DNA of 64,000 nt from Dermacoccus nishinomiyaensis (GCF_900447535.1 NZ_UFXX01000001.1:992001-1056000); one strand, 5' to 3'. Positions 41,130-49,797 are shown, numbered from the stretch's first letter. Notes: generated from the letters alone by a model not told the origin. Translations and numbers: made by a program.

Positions 41130-41894
41130 ATGACTGCCGCGAAGCCTGCCACCGACCGTCTTGTCACCGAGGCCCTCGCCAAGTCGGGGTTGCTGTGGAT
41201 CACCTCGCCTGCCGGCTCGGCGCCGGTCTGGCACGTCCACCTCGCCGGGGTCGCGTACACGGTGAGCGGCCCGGGCGAGCAGTTCTCCCCCGAGCACCTC
41301 GGCCGCGTCGAGGTGGTGGCGCGTTCGAAGGAGTCCCGCGCTCGCCTCGTCTCCTTCGAGGCGGACGCCGACGTCATCACGCCCGAGGACGAGGTGTGGG
41401 AGGTCGCGACATTCGCCCTCAAGGCCGAGCGGCTCAACGCGCCGGCCCACGACATCGTCGCGCGCTGGGCGCAGGAGTGCCGTGTCACGCGCTTCACCCC
41501 CGACCTGGCGACGGTGGTGCTGCGCGGTGAGCGCCTTGATGCGCCGGCGCAAGATGACGCAGAGACCTCGGCCACTGCGGAGGCGGAGGAGACCACGTCC
41601 CGGCCGGCGCCGGCAGCAGCGAGAGCGGCGTCCGGGTCGAGAGCGACGCCCGCGAAGAATGCCGCGGCAGGTGCCTCCCCGGAGGCGCAGACGAGCCCCG
41701 CCGCGGCGCAGAGCGCTCCCGCGGCCGATCTCGGTACGAGCGCGCCGGGCGAACCGCGCCCCGCCGCTGCCGCCGCGGAGCGTGAGCACCGCGCCGCCGT
41801 GCGTGCCGAGGAGGCGACGCCGGAACCCGGCGGGTCCAGCAAGCCCGCCGACCCAGCGAACGCCCAACCGGGCGTCGATAGGGTGAACCCGTGA
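41130..41894 (+). CDS. Unknown protein with split-barrel-like N-terminal domain and Ala-rich tail
   Basis: A 254-residue protein. Residues 10-140 (SGLLWITSPAGSAPVWHVHL ... VEVVARSKESRARLVSF) look like a small beta-barrel reminiscent of FMN-binding split barrels, but no family is certain. The remaining part is Ala/Pro/Glu/Ser-rich and disordered. The stop codon overlaps the GTG start of the MgtE-N gene, which in turn overlaps the DUF1003 gene, so all three are one translationally coupled operon probably concerned with magnesium or envelope homeostasis. Confidence 0.6.
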   Translation: MTAAKPATDRLVTEALAKSGLLWITSPAGSAPVWHVHLAGVAYTVSGPGEQFSPEHLGRVEVVARSKESRARLVSFEADADVITPEDEVWEVATFALKAERLNAPAHDIVARWAQECRVTRFTPDLATVVLRGERLDAPAQDDAETSATAEAEETTSRPAPAAARAASGSRATPAKNAAAGASPEAQTSPAAAQSAPAADLGTSAPGEPRPAAAAAEREHRAAVRAEEATPEPGGSSKPADPANAQPGVDRVNP

Positions 41895-43198
41895 GCACCC
41901 GTGTCTTCGTCGCCCGTCTCGTCGGCCTCACCGTCTTCGACCCTCTCGGCGACCGCGTCGGGCGGGTGCGTGACGTCGTCGTCGTGTTCGGCAAGAACCC
42001 GAGCCCGCGCGTCATCGGCCTCGTCGTCGAGGTCGTGCAGCGGCGCCGCGTGTTCCTGCCGCTGACGCGCGTGACGTCGATCGATGCGGGCAAGGTCATC
42101 ACGACGGGCCTGGTCAACATGCGCCGCTTCGAGCAGCGTCACAACGAGACGCTCGTATGCGCCGAACTCTTCGACCGCCAGGTGACGGTCCGCGAGCCGG
42201 ACGGCGAGACGTTCACCGGCACCGTCGAGGACATGGCGATGGAGCAGAACCAGCGTCGCGACTGGGACATGACGAAGGTGTTCGTCCGTGCGCAGGAGCA
42301 GTCGTCGGGCGCCTCGCGCGCCATGCACCGTCTGACGCGTCGGCGCACCGGATCGACCAGCCTGCACGACATCCGCGATGTCTACGGCCTCAACCGGCAG
42401 CACACCGAGCAGTCGGCTGAGCGGCTGCTCGAGACGTACGACGACCTGCGCGTCGAGGATCTTGCCGAGGTCATCCACGACCTGACGCCGAAGCGTCGCG
42501 CCGAGGTGGCGCGCGCCCTCGACGACGGCACGCTCGCCGATCTACTCGAAGAGTTGCCCGAGGACGACCAGGTCGAGATCATTGCCGCCCTCGACACCGA
42601 GCGCGCGGCCGACGTCCTCGAGGCGATGGAGCCCGACGACGCCGCCGACCTGCTCGGTGATCTGCCGCCCGAGACGGCCGAGGATCTGCTGCAGCGCATG
42701 GAGCCGGCCGACGCCGCTCCCCTGCGCCGGCTGCTCACGTACGACGAGAACACCGCGGGTGGTCTCATGACGACCGAACCGGCCATCCTGGGCCCGGAGG
42801 CGACGATCGCCGAGGCCCTCGCCGTCGTGCGCCGTGAAGAGGTCGCGCCGGCGCTCGCGTCGGCCGTGTTCGTCGTGCGCCCGCCGCTCGAGGTGCCGAC
42901 GGGGCGCTTCCTCGGCATGGTGCACACGCAGCGGCTGCTGCGCGAACCGCCGCACACGTCGCTCGGCAACGTCGTCGACTCGACCGTCGACCCGGTCAAC
43001 GTCGACGCGCCGCTCGGCGAGGTGACGCGCACCCTCGCGCAGTACAACCTCGTGTCGCTGCCGGTCGTCGACGACGACGGGCGCCTGCTCGGCGCGGTCA
43101 CCGTCGATGACGTGCTCGACCACATCCTTCCCGAGGACTGGCGCGAGGAGCGCCATGACTTCCGCCAGGACAAGACCTTTCCGGGGGTGACGCAGTGA
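41891..43198 (+). CDS. PRC-barrel/MgtE-N/CBS domain protein without channel domain
   Basis: A 435-residue soluble protein corresponding to Rv1232c. N-terminal PRC-barrel-like domains (VFVARLVGLTVFDPLGDRVG; TTGLVNMRRFEQRHNETLV) lead to an MgtE N domain of helical superfamily repeats (LADLLEELPEDDQVEIIAAL) at about 180-285, then two CBS domains (AGGLMTTEPAILGPEATIAE; VNVDAPLGEVTRTLAQYNLV). The membrane channel of true MgtE is missing. It may sense Mg or nucleotides and regulate a partner. GTG start overlaps the upstream TGA by four bases. Confidence 0.88.
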   Translation: MSTRVFVARLVGLTVFDPLGDRVGRVRDVVVVFGKNPSPRVIGLVVEVVQRRRVFLPLTRVTSIDAGKVITTGLVNMRRFEQRHNETLVCAELFDRQVTVREPDGETFTGTVEDMAMEQNQRRDWDMTKVFVRAQEQSSGASRAMHRLTRRRTGSTSLHDIRDVYGLNRQHTEQSAERLLETYDDLRVEDLAEVIHDLTPKRRAEVARALDDGTLADLLEELPEDDQVEIIAALDTERAADVLEAMEPDDAADLLGDLPPETAEDLLQRMEPADAAPLRRLLTYDENTAGGLMTTEPAILGPEATIAEALAVVRREEVAPALASAVFVVRPPLEVPTGRFLGMVHTQRLLREPPHTSLGNVVDSTVDPVNVDAPLGEVTRTLAQYNLVSLPVVDDDGRLLGAVTVDDVLDHILPEDWREERHDFRQDKTFPGVTQ

Positions 43199-43902
43199 GC
43201 CGCGAAGTGGGTTCGCGCCGTGAGCGCGGGCGTGACGAGAAGCGGGACGAGCGTCGCGACGCCAAGGAATCCCGGGAGGAATCGCGTCGCAAGGAGGCAT
43301 TGAAGGAGGCTCGTCGGGACTCACGCGACGAACGCGACGCCGCCGGCCGCCTCGATCAGCCGCAGGAGAAGCGGGCGCGCGTGCTGCCACGCATCGACCT
43401 CGACTCCGAGGGCTTCGGCGTCGCGAGCGAGAAGTTCGCGCGCTACATGGGTACGGCGAACTTCCTCATCCTGATGTCGGGCTTCATCATCATCTACGTG
43501 GTGGTCAACATGACGCCACTGAAGTTCGACGAGTACCCGTTCGTCTTCCTCACGCTCCTGCTGTCGCTGCAGGCCTCGTACGCGGCGCCGCTCATCCTGC
43601 TCGCGCAGAACCGTCAGGACGATCGCGACCGCGTCGCCATCGAACAGGATCGCTCGCGCGACGAGCGCAACCTCGCCGACACCGAGTTCCTCACCCGAGA
43701 GGTCGCCTCGCTGCGCCTCGCGATGCGTGAGACGGCGACGCGTGACTTCGTGCGCTCCGAGCTGCGTTCGCTGCTCGAGGAGATGGAGGAGCGCGGCATG
43801 CTCGCCATGCCCGATGCCGAGGACGACGATGCCGGCTCGTCGAAGCAGGAGAAGAAGGCCGCGAAGAAGCAGGCCAAGAAGGACGCGTGCCCGGAGGCAT
43901 AA
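43195..43902 (+). CDS. DUF1003 membrane protein
   Basis: A 235-residue protein corresponding to Rv1231c. The first 65 residues are almost all Arg, Glu, Lys and Asp (a likely single charged helix). Two transmembrane helices follow (NFLILMSGFIIIYVVVNM; FVFLTLLLSLQASYAAPLIL), separated by the DUF1003 pattern FDEYPF, with the conserved ILLAQNRQDDRDR after helix 2. The C-terminus is coiled-coil-like and ends in a Lys-rich tail. GTG start overlaps the MgtE-N stop by four bases. Confidence 0.88.
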   Translation: MSREVGSRRERGRDEKRDERRDAKESREESRRKEALKEARRDSRDERDAAGRLDQPQEKRARVLPRIDLDSEGFGVASEKFARYMGTANFLILMSGFIIIYVVVNMTPLKFDEYPFVFLTLLLSLQASYAAPLILLAQNRQDDRDRVAIEQDRSRDERNLADTEFLTREVASLRLAMRETATRDFVRSELRSLLEEMEERGMLAMPDAEDDDAGSSKQEKKAAKKQAKKDACPEA

Positions 43903-43952
43903 GGGCGCGAGTGCCCGGGTGGACGTGACTCAGGCCACTCACTACCACGCCG

Positions 43953-43958
43953 TACGAT
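43953..43958 (+). promoter_or_regulatory. -10-like hexamer for leaderless mrp
   Basis: TACGAT, 7 bases before ATG 43966. Confidence 0.45.
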
Positions 43959-43965
43959 GGAGGGC

Positions 43966-45102
43966 ATGACCACCCCCACTCTCGACGCCATCGGCGCTGC
44001 CCTGGCGACCGTGGAGGATCCGGAGATCCACAAGCCCATCACCGAACTCGGCATGGTCGAGTCGGTCGATGTCTCCGAGTCCGGCCACGTCGCCGTCACC
44101 ATCCTCCTGACGATCGCGGGCTGCCCCCTCAAGGCGAAGCTGACGGAGGACACGACGAAGGCCGTGATGGCCGTCGACGGTGTCACGGGCGTCCAGGTGA
44201 ACCTCGGCGTGATGAACGATGAGCAGCGCAAGAACCTGCGCGAGCAGCTCAAGGGCTCCTCCCCCGAACGTGAGATCCCGTTCGCCAAGCCCGGTTCGAT
44301 GACGCGCGTGTACGCCGTCGCGTCCGGCAAGGGCGGCGTCGGCAAGTCGTCCGTGACGACGAACCTCGCCGCCGCGCTCGCCGAGCAGGGCCTCAAGGTC
44401 GGCGTCGTCGACGCCGACATCTACGGCTTCTCCGTGCCGCGCATGCTCGGCGTCGCGCACCGCCCGACGCAGGTCGACGACATGATCCTGCCGCCCGAGG
44501 CGCACGACGTGAAGGTCATCTCGATCGGCATGTTCGTGCCCGGCAACCAGCCCGTCGTGTGGCGCGGCCCGATGCTGCACCGCGCGCTCCAGCAGTTCCT
44601 CGCCGACGTGTTCTGGGGCGACCTCGACGTCCTCCTGCTCGACCTGCCGCCCGGCACAGGCGACATCGCGATCTCCGTCGCGCAGCTCATCCCGACCGCC
44701 GAGATCCTCGTCGTGACGACGCCGCAGCAGGCCGCCGCCGAGGTCGCCGAGCGCGCCGGTGCGATCGCCCTGCAGACGAAGCAGCGCGTCGCCGGCGTCA
44801 TCGAGAACATGTCGTGGCTCGAGCTGCCCGACGGCACGCGCCAGGAGATCTTCGGCGCGGGCGGCGGCGCCACCGTCGCCGAATCGCTGACGCAGTCAAT
44901 CGGCGCGCCCGTCGAGCTGCTCGGCCAGATCCCGCTCGACACGACCCTGCGTGAGGGCGCCGACCACGGCATCCCCGTCGTCGTCGGCCACCCCGACGCG
45001 CCCGCCGCCGTCGCCCTGCGCGGCATCGCCAAGGGCCTCGGCACGCGCGCTCGCGGCCTCGCCGGACGCAGCCTCGGGCTGACGCCGAGTACCAAGCTGT
45101 GA
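43966..45102 (+). CDS. mrp: Mrp/ApbC/NBP35-family Fe-S carrier P-loop ATPase
   Basis: A 378-residue protein with an N-terminal MIP18/DUF59 domain (about 5-90, EDPEIHKPITELGMVESVDV) and a deviant Walker A P-loop SGKGGVGKSS near residue 122, then DADIYGFS, LLLDLPPGTGD and TTPQQAA. It loads Fe-S clusters onto apoproteins. The C-terminal CxxC that bridges the cluster in ApbC/Nbp35 is replaced (NMSWLELPDGTRQEIFGAGG), probably the usual actinobacterial form. Start 43966 fits TACGAT at 7 bases; ATG 43957 overlaps that hexamer. Confidence 0.92.
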   Translation: MTTPTLDAIGAALATVEDPEIHKPITELGMVESVDVSESGHVAVTILLTIAGCPLKAKLTEDTTKAVMAVDGVTGVQVNLGVMNDEQRKNLREQLKGSSPEREIPFAKPGSMTRVYAVASGKGGVGKSSVTTNLAAALAEQGLKVGVVDADIYGFSVPRMLGVAHRPTQVDDMILPPEAHDVKVISIGMFVPGNQPVVWRGPMLHRALQQFLADVFWGDLDVLLLDLPPGTGDIAISVAQLIPTAEILVVTTPQQAAAEVAERAGAIALQTKQRVAGVIENMSWLELPDGTRQEIFGAGGGATVAESLTQSIGAPVELLGQIPLDTTLREGADHGIPVVVGHPDAPAAVALRGIAKGLGTRARGLAGRSLGLTPSTKL

Positions 45103-45129
45103 GTTGACGCGCCGCTCGCGCACAGCGAG

Positions 45130-45184
45130 CACACCGACGAGAGCCGCAACCCTGCACGTCAGGGATGCGGCTCTCGTCGGTGTG
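45130..45184. terminator. Bidirectional terminator, 19-bp perfect stem
   Basis: Arms 45130-45148 and 45166-45184 are exact complements (CACACCGACGAGAGCCGCA), with an inner CCCT/AGGG pairing. It lies between convergent mrp and tatB. Confidence 0.8.
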
Positions 45185-45247
45185 CGCGGAAGCTGAAACT
45201 CCCCCGCGAGGTCGGTCAGCGCTCGACCGGCACCGGTTCGGTCGAGC

Positions 45248-45775
45248 TCAGGTGGCGTCGTCGTCGAAGGGCGTGACGCGGTCGGGGTGGTATTCGGCAG
45301 TGACGAGGGAGCGCGGGGCGGCCGGCACGCCGTAGGCGTCCTCACCGCCGGTGCCCTCCGCTCCGATCCCTCCGGCCCCGACGCCGTCGGCTCCGCTATC
45401 GCTGCTGTATGCAGCTGCGCCGGCCGCACCCACGGCGCCCGCCGCTGTCGCGCCGGTCGACTGCGCGGTGCGCTCTCTCAGCCCGATCTCGCCCGCGATG
45501 TCGGCGTCGGGATCGTCGAACAGCGCCTCGCGCACGATCTTGCGCGGGTCGTACTGGCGGGGGTCGTACTGGCGCCAGTCGACGTCCTGGAACTCGGGGC
45601 CCATCTCCGTCTTGAGCTGCGTCTTCGCTCCCTCGGCCATCTCCCGCGCGGTGCGGATGAACGTGCGCAGCTTGTCGACATAACCCGGCAACCGCTTCGG
45701 CCCGATGAGCACGAGAGCGATGATGACGATGATGATGAATTCGCCCGAGTTGATGTCGATGAATGGAATGTTCAC
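45248..45775 (-). CDS. tatB: Sec-independent (Tat) translocase subunit TatB
   Basis: A 175-residue protein with one N-terminal helix (EFIIIVIIALVLIGPKRLPG) followed by an amphipathic helix (LRTFIRTAREMAEGAKTQL), the TatA/B pattern; length and the early GEF start fit TatB. A tandem QYDPR repeat and a Gly/Ala-rich tail follow. TatB recognises twin-arginine substrates such as the L,D-transpeptidase here. tatA and tatC are not in the window. It follows sigE and rseA on the same strand, as Rv1224 does. Confidence 0.88.
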   Translation of the reverse strand: MNIPFIDINSGEFIIIVIIALVLIGPKRLPGYVDKLRTFIRTAREMAEGAKTQLKTEMGPEFQDVDWRQYDPRQYDPRKIVREALFDDPDADIAGEIGLRERTAQSTGATAAGAVGAAGAAAYSSDSGADGVGAGGIGAEGTGGEDAYGVPAAPRSLVTAEYHPDRVTPFDDDAT

Positions 45776-45800
45776 GCGTACGTCACCCCTGCGAACTCGC

Positions 45801-46433
45801 TCATGGGGCCATTCTGCCTGATCCGGCGCGACTCACCGTCACCCGCTCACCGTGCGTGACCTCGCGGCTGCCCGCGACATCGATCGTCGGGGGCGCGATC
45901 CTGTCGCTTCCGACGCTCGCCATGCGGCTGCGCTCCGGCGCCATCGGCGCGGAATGCGACGGTGTGACGAGCACGAACGCGCCCACGCATGCCGCGGTCG
46001 AGCCGAGGCCCGCGAGACCCGCGACGAGCCCCGCCCGCACGTTCGAGCGGCGCCGGCGCGCTGCCGGGTGCTGGCGCGTGGCATCCTGCCACGCGATCTC
46101 GTCCTCCCGGGAACCAGCCGCAGCGCGGTGGGGCGCCGCCTCCAGCACCATGGCCTCGTCGGCGCAGGAGCCAGGCGCCGCTGACGGCGGCCGCGACGCG
46201 CACTCCGGCGCCAGAGCGAGCAGCCCTGCGACGAGGGAAGCATGACGGTCGGGGTCGACGGGCACCGCGCGCACCTCACGAACGATGGCGCGTTCCGCGT
46301 CGACGTCACGGCGGCACACCGAGCACACGAGCAGGTGGCGCGCCGCGCACCGCATCGACACCGCGTCGAGTCTGGCGTCGACGTACAGGTCGATGGCTTC
46401 GCCCAGGTGCCCCGAGCGATACCGGCGGATCAC
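45801..46433 (-). CDS. rseA: Zinc-finger anti-sigma factor (RseA-like)
   Basis: A 210-residue protein with an N-terminal zinc-associated anti-sigma domain: HLGEAIDLYVDARL and the zinc ligands RHLLVCSVCRRDV (HxxxCxxC). A single transmembrane helix lies at about 137-160 (AGLVAGLAGLGSTAACVGAF), then an extracytoplasmic Ser/Pro-rich tail. GTG start overlaps the sigE stop by four bases, so sigma and anti-sigma are coupled. The HtrA protease found here in mycobacteria (Rv1223) is missing between this gene and tatB. Confidence 0.85.
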   Translation of the reverse strand: MIRRYRSGHLGEAIDLYVDARLDAVSMRCAARHLLVCSVCRRDVDAERAIVREVRAVPVDPDRHASLVAGLLALAPECASRPPSAAPGSCADEAMVLEAAPHRAAAGSREDEIAWQDATRQHPAARRRRSNVRAGLVAGLAGLGSTAACVGAFVLVTPSHSAPMAPERSRMASVGSDRIAPPTIDVAGSREVTHGERVTVSRAGSGRMAP

Positions 46434-47113
46434 GTGAGCCCCACGGCCGGGCGTCGCGTGAGCCCCTCCTTCGCGGCCTGGACGACGCTACGACGTCGCG
46501 CCTCACGAGCGGCGGGCGAGCGATGCGCGAGCGACTCGCGCAGGGCGGCCCGGCCGCGGTGGATGCGTGAACGCACCGTGCCGAGCTTCAGTCCGAGAGT
46601 CTGGGCGATCTCCTCGTACGTGAGGCCCTCGATGTCGCACAGCACGACCGCCGCGCGGAAGTCGGGGGCCAGCGCGTCGAGCGCGCGCTGCACGTCGTCG
46701 TCCAACTGCGCGTCGAGGACGACCTGCTCGGGCCCGGCCGCTCCGGAGGGCAGCCGGCCGTCGGCGTCGTCGGCCAGGGCGTCGAAGCGGATGCGCTGCT
46801 TGCGGCGCATGCGATCGAGGAACATGTTCGTCGTGATGCGGTGCAGCCAGCCCTCGAAGGTGCCGGGACGGTACGAACCGAGCGAATTGAACACGCGCAC
46901 GAAGACGTCGTGCGTCAGGTCCTCTGCGTCGTGGACGTTGCCGGTGAGGCGGTAGGCGAGTCGGTAGACGCGCGCACTGTGCTCGGTGACGATCTCCTCC
47001 CACGTCGGCGGCTGCCAGCCAGGCGGCGCCTGCTCGGCGACATGCACACGCGAGCGCGTGTTGACGGGGTGAACGGGGTCGGCAACTGCGCCCCGGGGGT
47101 TCGACATCGACAT
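46430..47113 (-). CDS. sigE: ECF RNA polymerase sigma factor SigE
   Basis: A 227-residue ECF sigma factor. Region 2 at about 45-110 (YRLAYRLTGNVHDAEDLTHD then DVFVRVFNSLGSY, TFEGWLHRITTNMFLDRMR) and region 4 at about 150-205 (GLTYEEIAQTLGLKLGTVR). It directs the envelope stress response and is held by the downstream anti-sigma factor. ATG 47113 has GGGAGGACCC directly upstream; a second ATG is at 47107. Counterpart of Rv1221. Confidence 0.93.
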   Translation of the reverse strand: MSMSNPRGAVADPVHPVNTRSRVHVAEQAPPGWQPPTWEEIVTEHSARVYRLAYRLTGNVHDAEDLTHDVFVRVFNSLGSYRPGTFEGWLHRITTNMFLDRMRRKQRIRFDALADDADGRLPSGAAGPEQVVLDAQLDDDVQRALDALAPDFRAAVVLCDIEGLTYEEIAQTLGLKLGTVRSRIHRGRAALRESLAHRSPAAREARRRSVVQAAKEGLTRRPAVGLT

Positions 47114-47158
47114 GGGTCCTCCCGACCGCATCTCGGCGCTGGCGCGCCGCGAGCATTC

Positions 47159-47164
47159 ATTATC
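47159..47164 (-). promoter_or_regulatory. Possible -10 (GATAAT) upstream of sigE
   Basis: GATAAT on the minus strand, 46 bases before ATG 47113, leaving a short leader with the ribosome site. No clear -35 seen. The remaining 300 bases towards the O-methyltransferase gene show no other feature apart from that gene's -10. Confidence 0.35.
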
Positions 47165-47474
47165 CCCGGCATGCCTGTGGACTTGCTGAGGGACCCGCCG
47201 GCTGGCCGCCTCGTGCGGCTGAGGCCCAGTTGCGTTCAGAATTCGTGGGGCCCATTGCGGATGCTGCATTCTCGTCGCGCATTCCGAACGCTGCCCTGCT
47301 GCTGAGACGTCGAGCGCCTCGGGCCGCGGAGCTCGACGGCCGTCATCCGCGCACAGTGGGCTGCACAGGGGCTGGCGCCGCACTGCGCGCAGAGTCGGCT
47401 GCACTGGGCCTGGAGCCGCCATCGGCGCACAGCCGCGTGCCGACCCACGGATCGGGTGGGGCTGCGAGCGCCCC

Positions 47475-47480
47475 TAGGAT
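47475..47480 (+). promoter_or_regulatory. -10-like hexamer for leaderless O-methyltransferase gene
   Basis: TAGGAT, 7 bases before ATG 47488. It could also be read as a weak ribosome site. Confidence 0.4.
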
Positions 47481-47487
47481 GTCCCCC

Positions 47488-48120
47488 ATGACCAGTTTCA
47501 AGCCCGCGAGCTGGGCGTACGCCGAGGATTTCGCCGACGAGCCCCAGCACATCGAGGCTGCCCGCATCCAGGGCGAGCACCTCGGCGCCACCCCGGTGAC
47601 GAGCGCCGCGGGCGCTGCCCTGCGCATGCTCGCGGCGTCGACAGCGGCGCGCACCGTCGTCGAGATCGGCACGGGCGCCGGTTCGTCCGGGCTGTGGCTG
47701 CTCGACGGCATGCCGGCTGACGGGGTGCTCACCACGATCGACATCAGCATGGAACACCAGCGCGCCGCCCGCGCGGCGTACCAGCGCGCGGGTTACCCGC
47801 CCCAGCGCACCCGCATCATCTCCGGCAGCGCCCTGACGGTGCTGCCGCGCCTTGCGGATGCCGCCTACGACCTCGTCCTCGTCGACGGTGAGAAGGACGA
47901 ATACCCCGCGTACGTCGAGCAGGCGCTGCGTCTCGTGCGGCGCGGCGGCGTCATCGTCCTCGACAACATGCTGTGGCATGACCGCGTCGCCGACCCCGCG
48001 GTGCGCGACGAGACGACGAAGCGTCTGCGCGCCCTCGGCAAGGCGCTGCGCGAACGTGACGACCTGCTCACGACGCTCCTGCCCGTCGGCGACGGCCTCC
48101 TCGTCTGCGTCAAACGCTGA
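47488..48120 (+). CDS. SAM-dependent O-methyltransferase (COMT-like, class I)
   Basis: A 210-residue enzyme of the bacterial catechol/caffeoyl-CoA O-methyltransferase group (Rv1220c counterpart). SAM-binding motif VEIGTGAGSSGLWLLDG, the acidic residue after motif II in TTIDISMEHQ, metal-ligand Asp in LVLVDGEKDEYPAYV and VIVLDNMLWHDRVAD. The natural substrate is unknown. Divergent from sigE. Confidence 0.88.
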   Translation: MTSFKPASWAYAEDFADEPQHIEAARIQGEHLGATPVTSAAGAALRMLAASTAARTVVEIGTGAGSSGLWLLDGMPADGVLTTIDISMEHQRAARAAYQRAGYPPQRTRIISGSALTVLPRLADAAYDLVLVDGEKDEYPAYVEQALRLVRRGGVIVLDNMLWHDRVADPAVRDETTKRLRALGKALRERDDLLTTLLPVGDGLLVCVKR

Positions 48121-48285
48121 CGCTGGCCTGCGCGCCCTCTGCGACGAGTTGCGCGAGCGCGAGGCGCGCCATGCGCTGACTCCCGCCTGCTCACCCTCGG
48201 CCACGAGTTTCGCGAACACGAGTGGCGACACACAGCGCGGCTGCCTGTCGCGCTGCCACCCAGCCGCCGGCGCTGGCACGACGCG

Positions 48286-48323
48286 AACAGGCGCCTCATC
48301 CCCGGAGGGATGAGGCGCCTGTT
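48286..48323. terminator. Terminator, 16-bp perfect stem
   Basis: AACAGGCGCCTCATCC (48286-48301) pairs exactly with 48308-48323; GTTTCG follows on the plus side. Serves the convergent O-methyltransferase and DUF3117 genes. Confidence 0.8.
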
Positions 48324-48346
48324 TCGAGCGGTGCGTGACGAACGCG

Positions 48347-48514
48347 TCAGCCGACGCAGTCGGTGATCGCGGCGCCGAGGGCCTTGGCCTCGTCAGCGTT
48401 CATCTCGACGACGAGACGTCCGCCGCCTTCGAGCGGCATGCGCAGCAGGATGCTGCGGCCTTCCTTCGCGACCTCAAGGGGACCGTCACCGGTCCGCGGC
48501 TTCATCGCTGCCAT
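48347..48514 (-). CDS. DUF3117 small protein
   Basis: A 55-residue protein, MAAMKPRTGDGPLEVAKEGR, then SILLRMPLEGGGRLVVEMN and ADEAKALGAAITDCVG. This is the highly conserved actinobacterial DUF3117 (Rv1211), which sits just upstream of tagA in mycobacteria. AAAGGGG precedes the ATG. Function unknown; single small alpha/beta domain expected. Confidence 0.92.
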   Translation of the reverse strand: MAAMKPRTGDGPLEVAKEGRSILLRMPLEGGGRLVVEMNADEAKALGAAITDCVG

Positions 48515-48711
48515 GGGTTGACCCCTTTCGAGAACGCGCCACGCGGCGCGCTAGGTTCTGCCACATCGTCGAAGCGTGCCGCGATCCTCCGTCGCGCCGA
48601 ACATGGCTCCCCGCTCTCGCAGGGGGCCGATGTGCTCGTCGATCAGCTTGTTACCCACCATTATTGCGCGTCCTGCCAGGCAGACGAAATCCATGTGTGA
48701 AACTCATCACC

Positions 48712-49500
48712 ATGTCCGCCACCTCTGAAGTTCTCGTCGACGTGAGCGACGCCGTCGCCACCGTCACGCTCAACCGCCCCGACTCGCTCAACTCGCTGAC
48801 CGACACGAGCAAGACCGCGCTGCTCGCCGCCATCAGGCAGGTCGCCGACGATGCGTCGATCCGAGCCCTCGTCCTGACGGGGGCCGGGCGCGGATTCTGC
48901 GTCGGCCAGGATCTGCGCGAGCACGCCGAGCAGCTCGGTGCCGGGTCGAAGGGCCCGTTCGAATCGGTGTCGCGGTACTACAACCCGATCGCGATGACGC
49001 TCGCGCAGATGCCGAAGCCAGTCATCGCCGCCGTCAACGGCGTCGCGGCAGGCGCCGGGTTGTCGCTCGCGATGCTCGCCGACTTCCGGATCGCCGCGCC
49101 CACGGCCAAGTTCACGACGGCGTTCGCGGGCATCGGGCTCAGCTGCGACACGGGCGCGAGCTGGAGCCTGCAGCGACTCGTCGGCTCGGCCCGCGCGCGC
49201 GAACTGCTCTTCGAGGCGCGGACGATTGACGCCGACGAGGCCGTACGCATCGGCCTGGTCAACCGCATCGAGGACGACGCCCTCGCCGCAGCGCAGTCAT
49301 GGGCGGCCCGACTCGCGGCCGGCCCGACCCTCGCCTACGCCGCGATGCGCGATGCGCTCGAATTCGCGTCGAGCCACTCCCTGGTGGAGTCGTTGGCCCA
49401 CGAGGAGCCGCTCATGATCCGCACGGGATCGAGCGACGATCACCGACGCGCCGTCGACGCCTTCCTCACCAAGCAGCCCCCGACCTTCGAGGGCCGCTGA
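48712..49500 (+). CDS. Enoyl-CoA hydratase/isomerase family protein, PaaG-like
   Basis: A 262-residue crotonase. The oxyanion-hole regions are RGFCVGQDLREH (about residues 62-73) and AAVNGVAAGAGLSLAMLADF (about 105-125); the phrase GQDL and Asp in SCDTGASW are typical of PaaG, the 1,2-epoxyphenylacetyl-CoA isomerase, so a ring-opening or double-bond isomerase role is possible, though no other phenylacetate gene is near. ATG 48712; ribosome site weak. Confidence 0.85.
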   Translation: MSATSEVLVDVSDAVATVTLNRPDSLNSLTDTSKTALLAAIRQVADDASIRALVLTGAGRGFCVGQDLREHAEQLGAGSKGPFESVSRYYNPIAMTLAQMPKPVIAAVNGVAAGAGLSLAMLADFRIAAPTAKFTTAFAGIGLSCDTGASWSLQRLVGSARARELLFEARTIDADEAVRIGLVNRIEDDALAAAQSWAARLAAGPTLAYAAMRDALEFASSHSLVESLAHEEPLMIRTGSSDDHRRAVDAFLTKQPPTFEGR

Positions 49501-49506
49501 CCCATC

Positions 49507-49528
49507 GGCGATTTTCGTCCACATTCGC
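49507..49528 (+). repeat. Solo copy of the 19-bp repeat seen at 57137-57377
   Basis: GCGATTTTCGTCCACATTC (49509-49527) differs at one base from the unit at 57233-57251 and lies nine bases after the enoyl-CoA hydratase stop. The rest of the 297-base gap up to tagA holds no gene or hairpin that I can support. Confidence 0.65.
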
Positions 49529-49797
49529 CTACGGCGACGGCGGCCCGTCGCTCCCCCCGTTCGCAGGTTGGTGCTCCAAGAGCCGCGCGAAGGGCACCCT
49601 GTGTCTGACGGTCGTCCCCGCCGGTAGTTTGGGGGGTGCCGAGGCGGTGCCGAGCGACGGTCCCTAGGGGGCGCGGCACAGATTGCCTGCGTTCGGCGCG
49701 CACCCCCGCCGTCAACGTGATGCTCGGAGGGCTCACGCCGACGACGCAGCCGTCACGCCCGACCCGCCGACGGCGCCGGGCACCGGGCGCCTCGACC

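Noticed and set aside
43966-45102. Loss of function of Mrp because the CxxC motif is absent
   Set aside because: The P-loop and MIP18 domain are intact, and as far as I recall actinobacterial Mrp proteins generally lack this CxxC; not a local defect.
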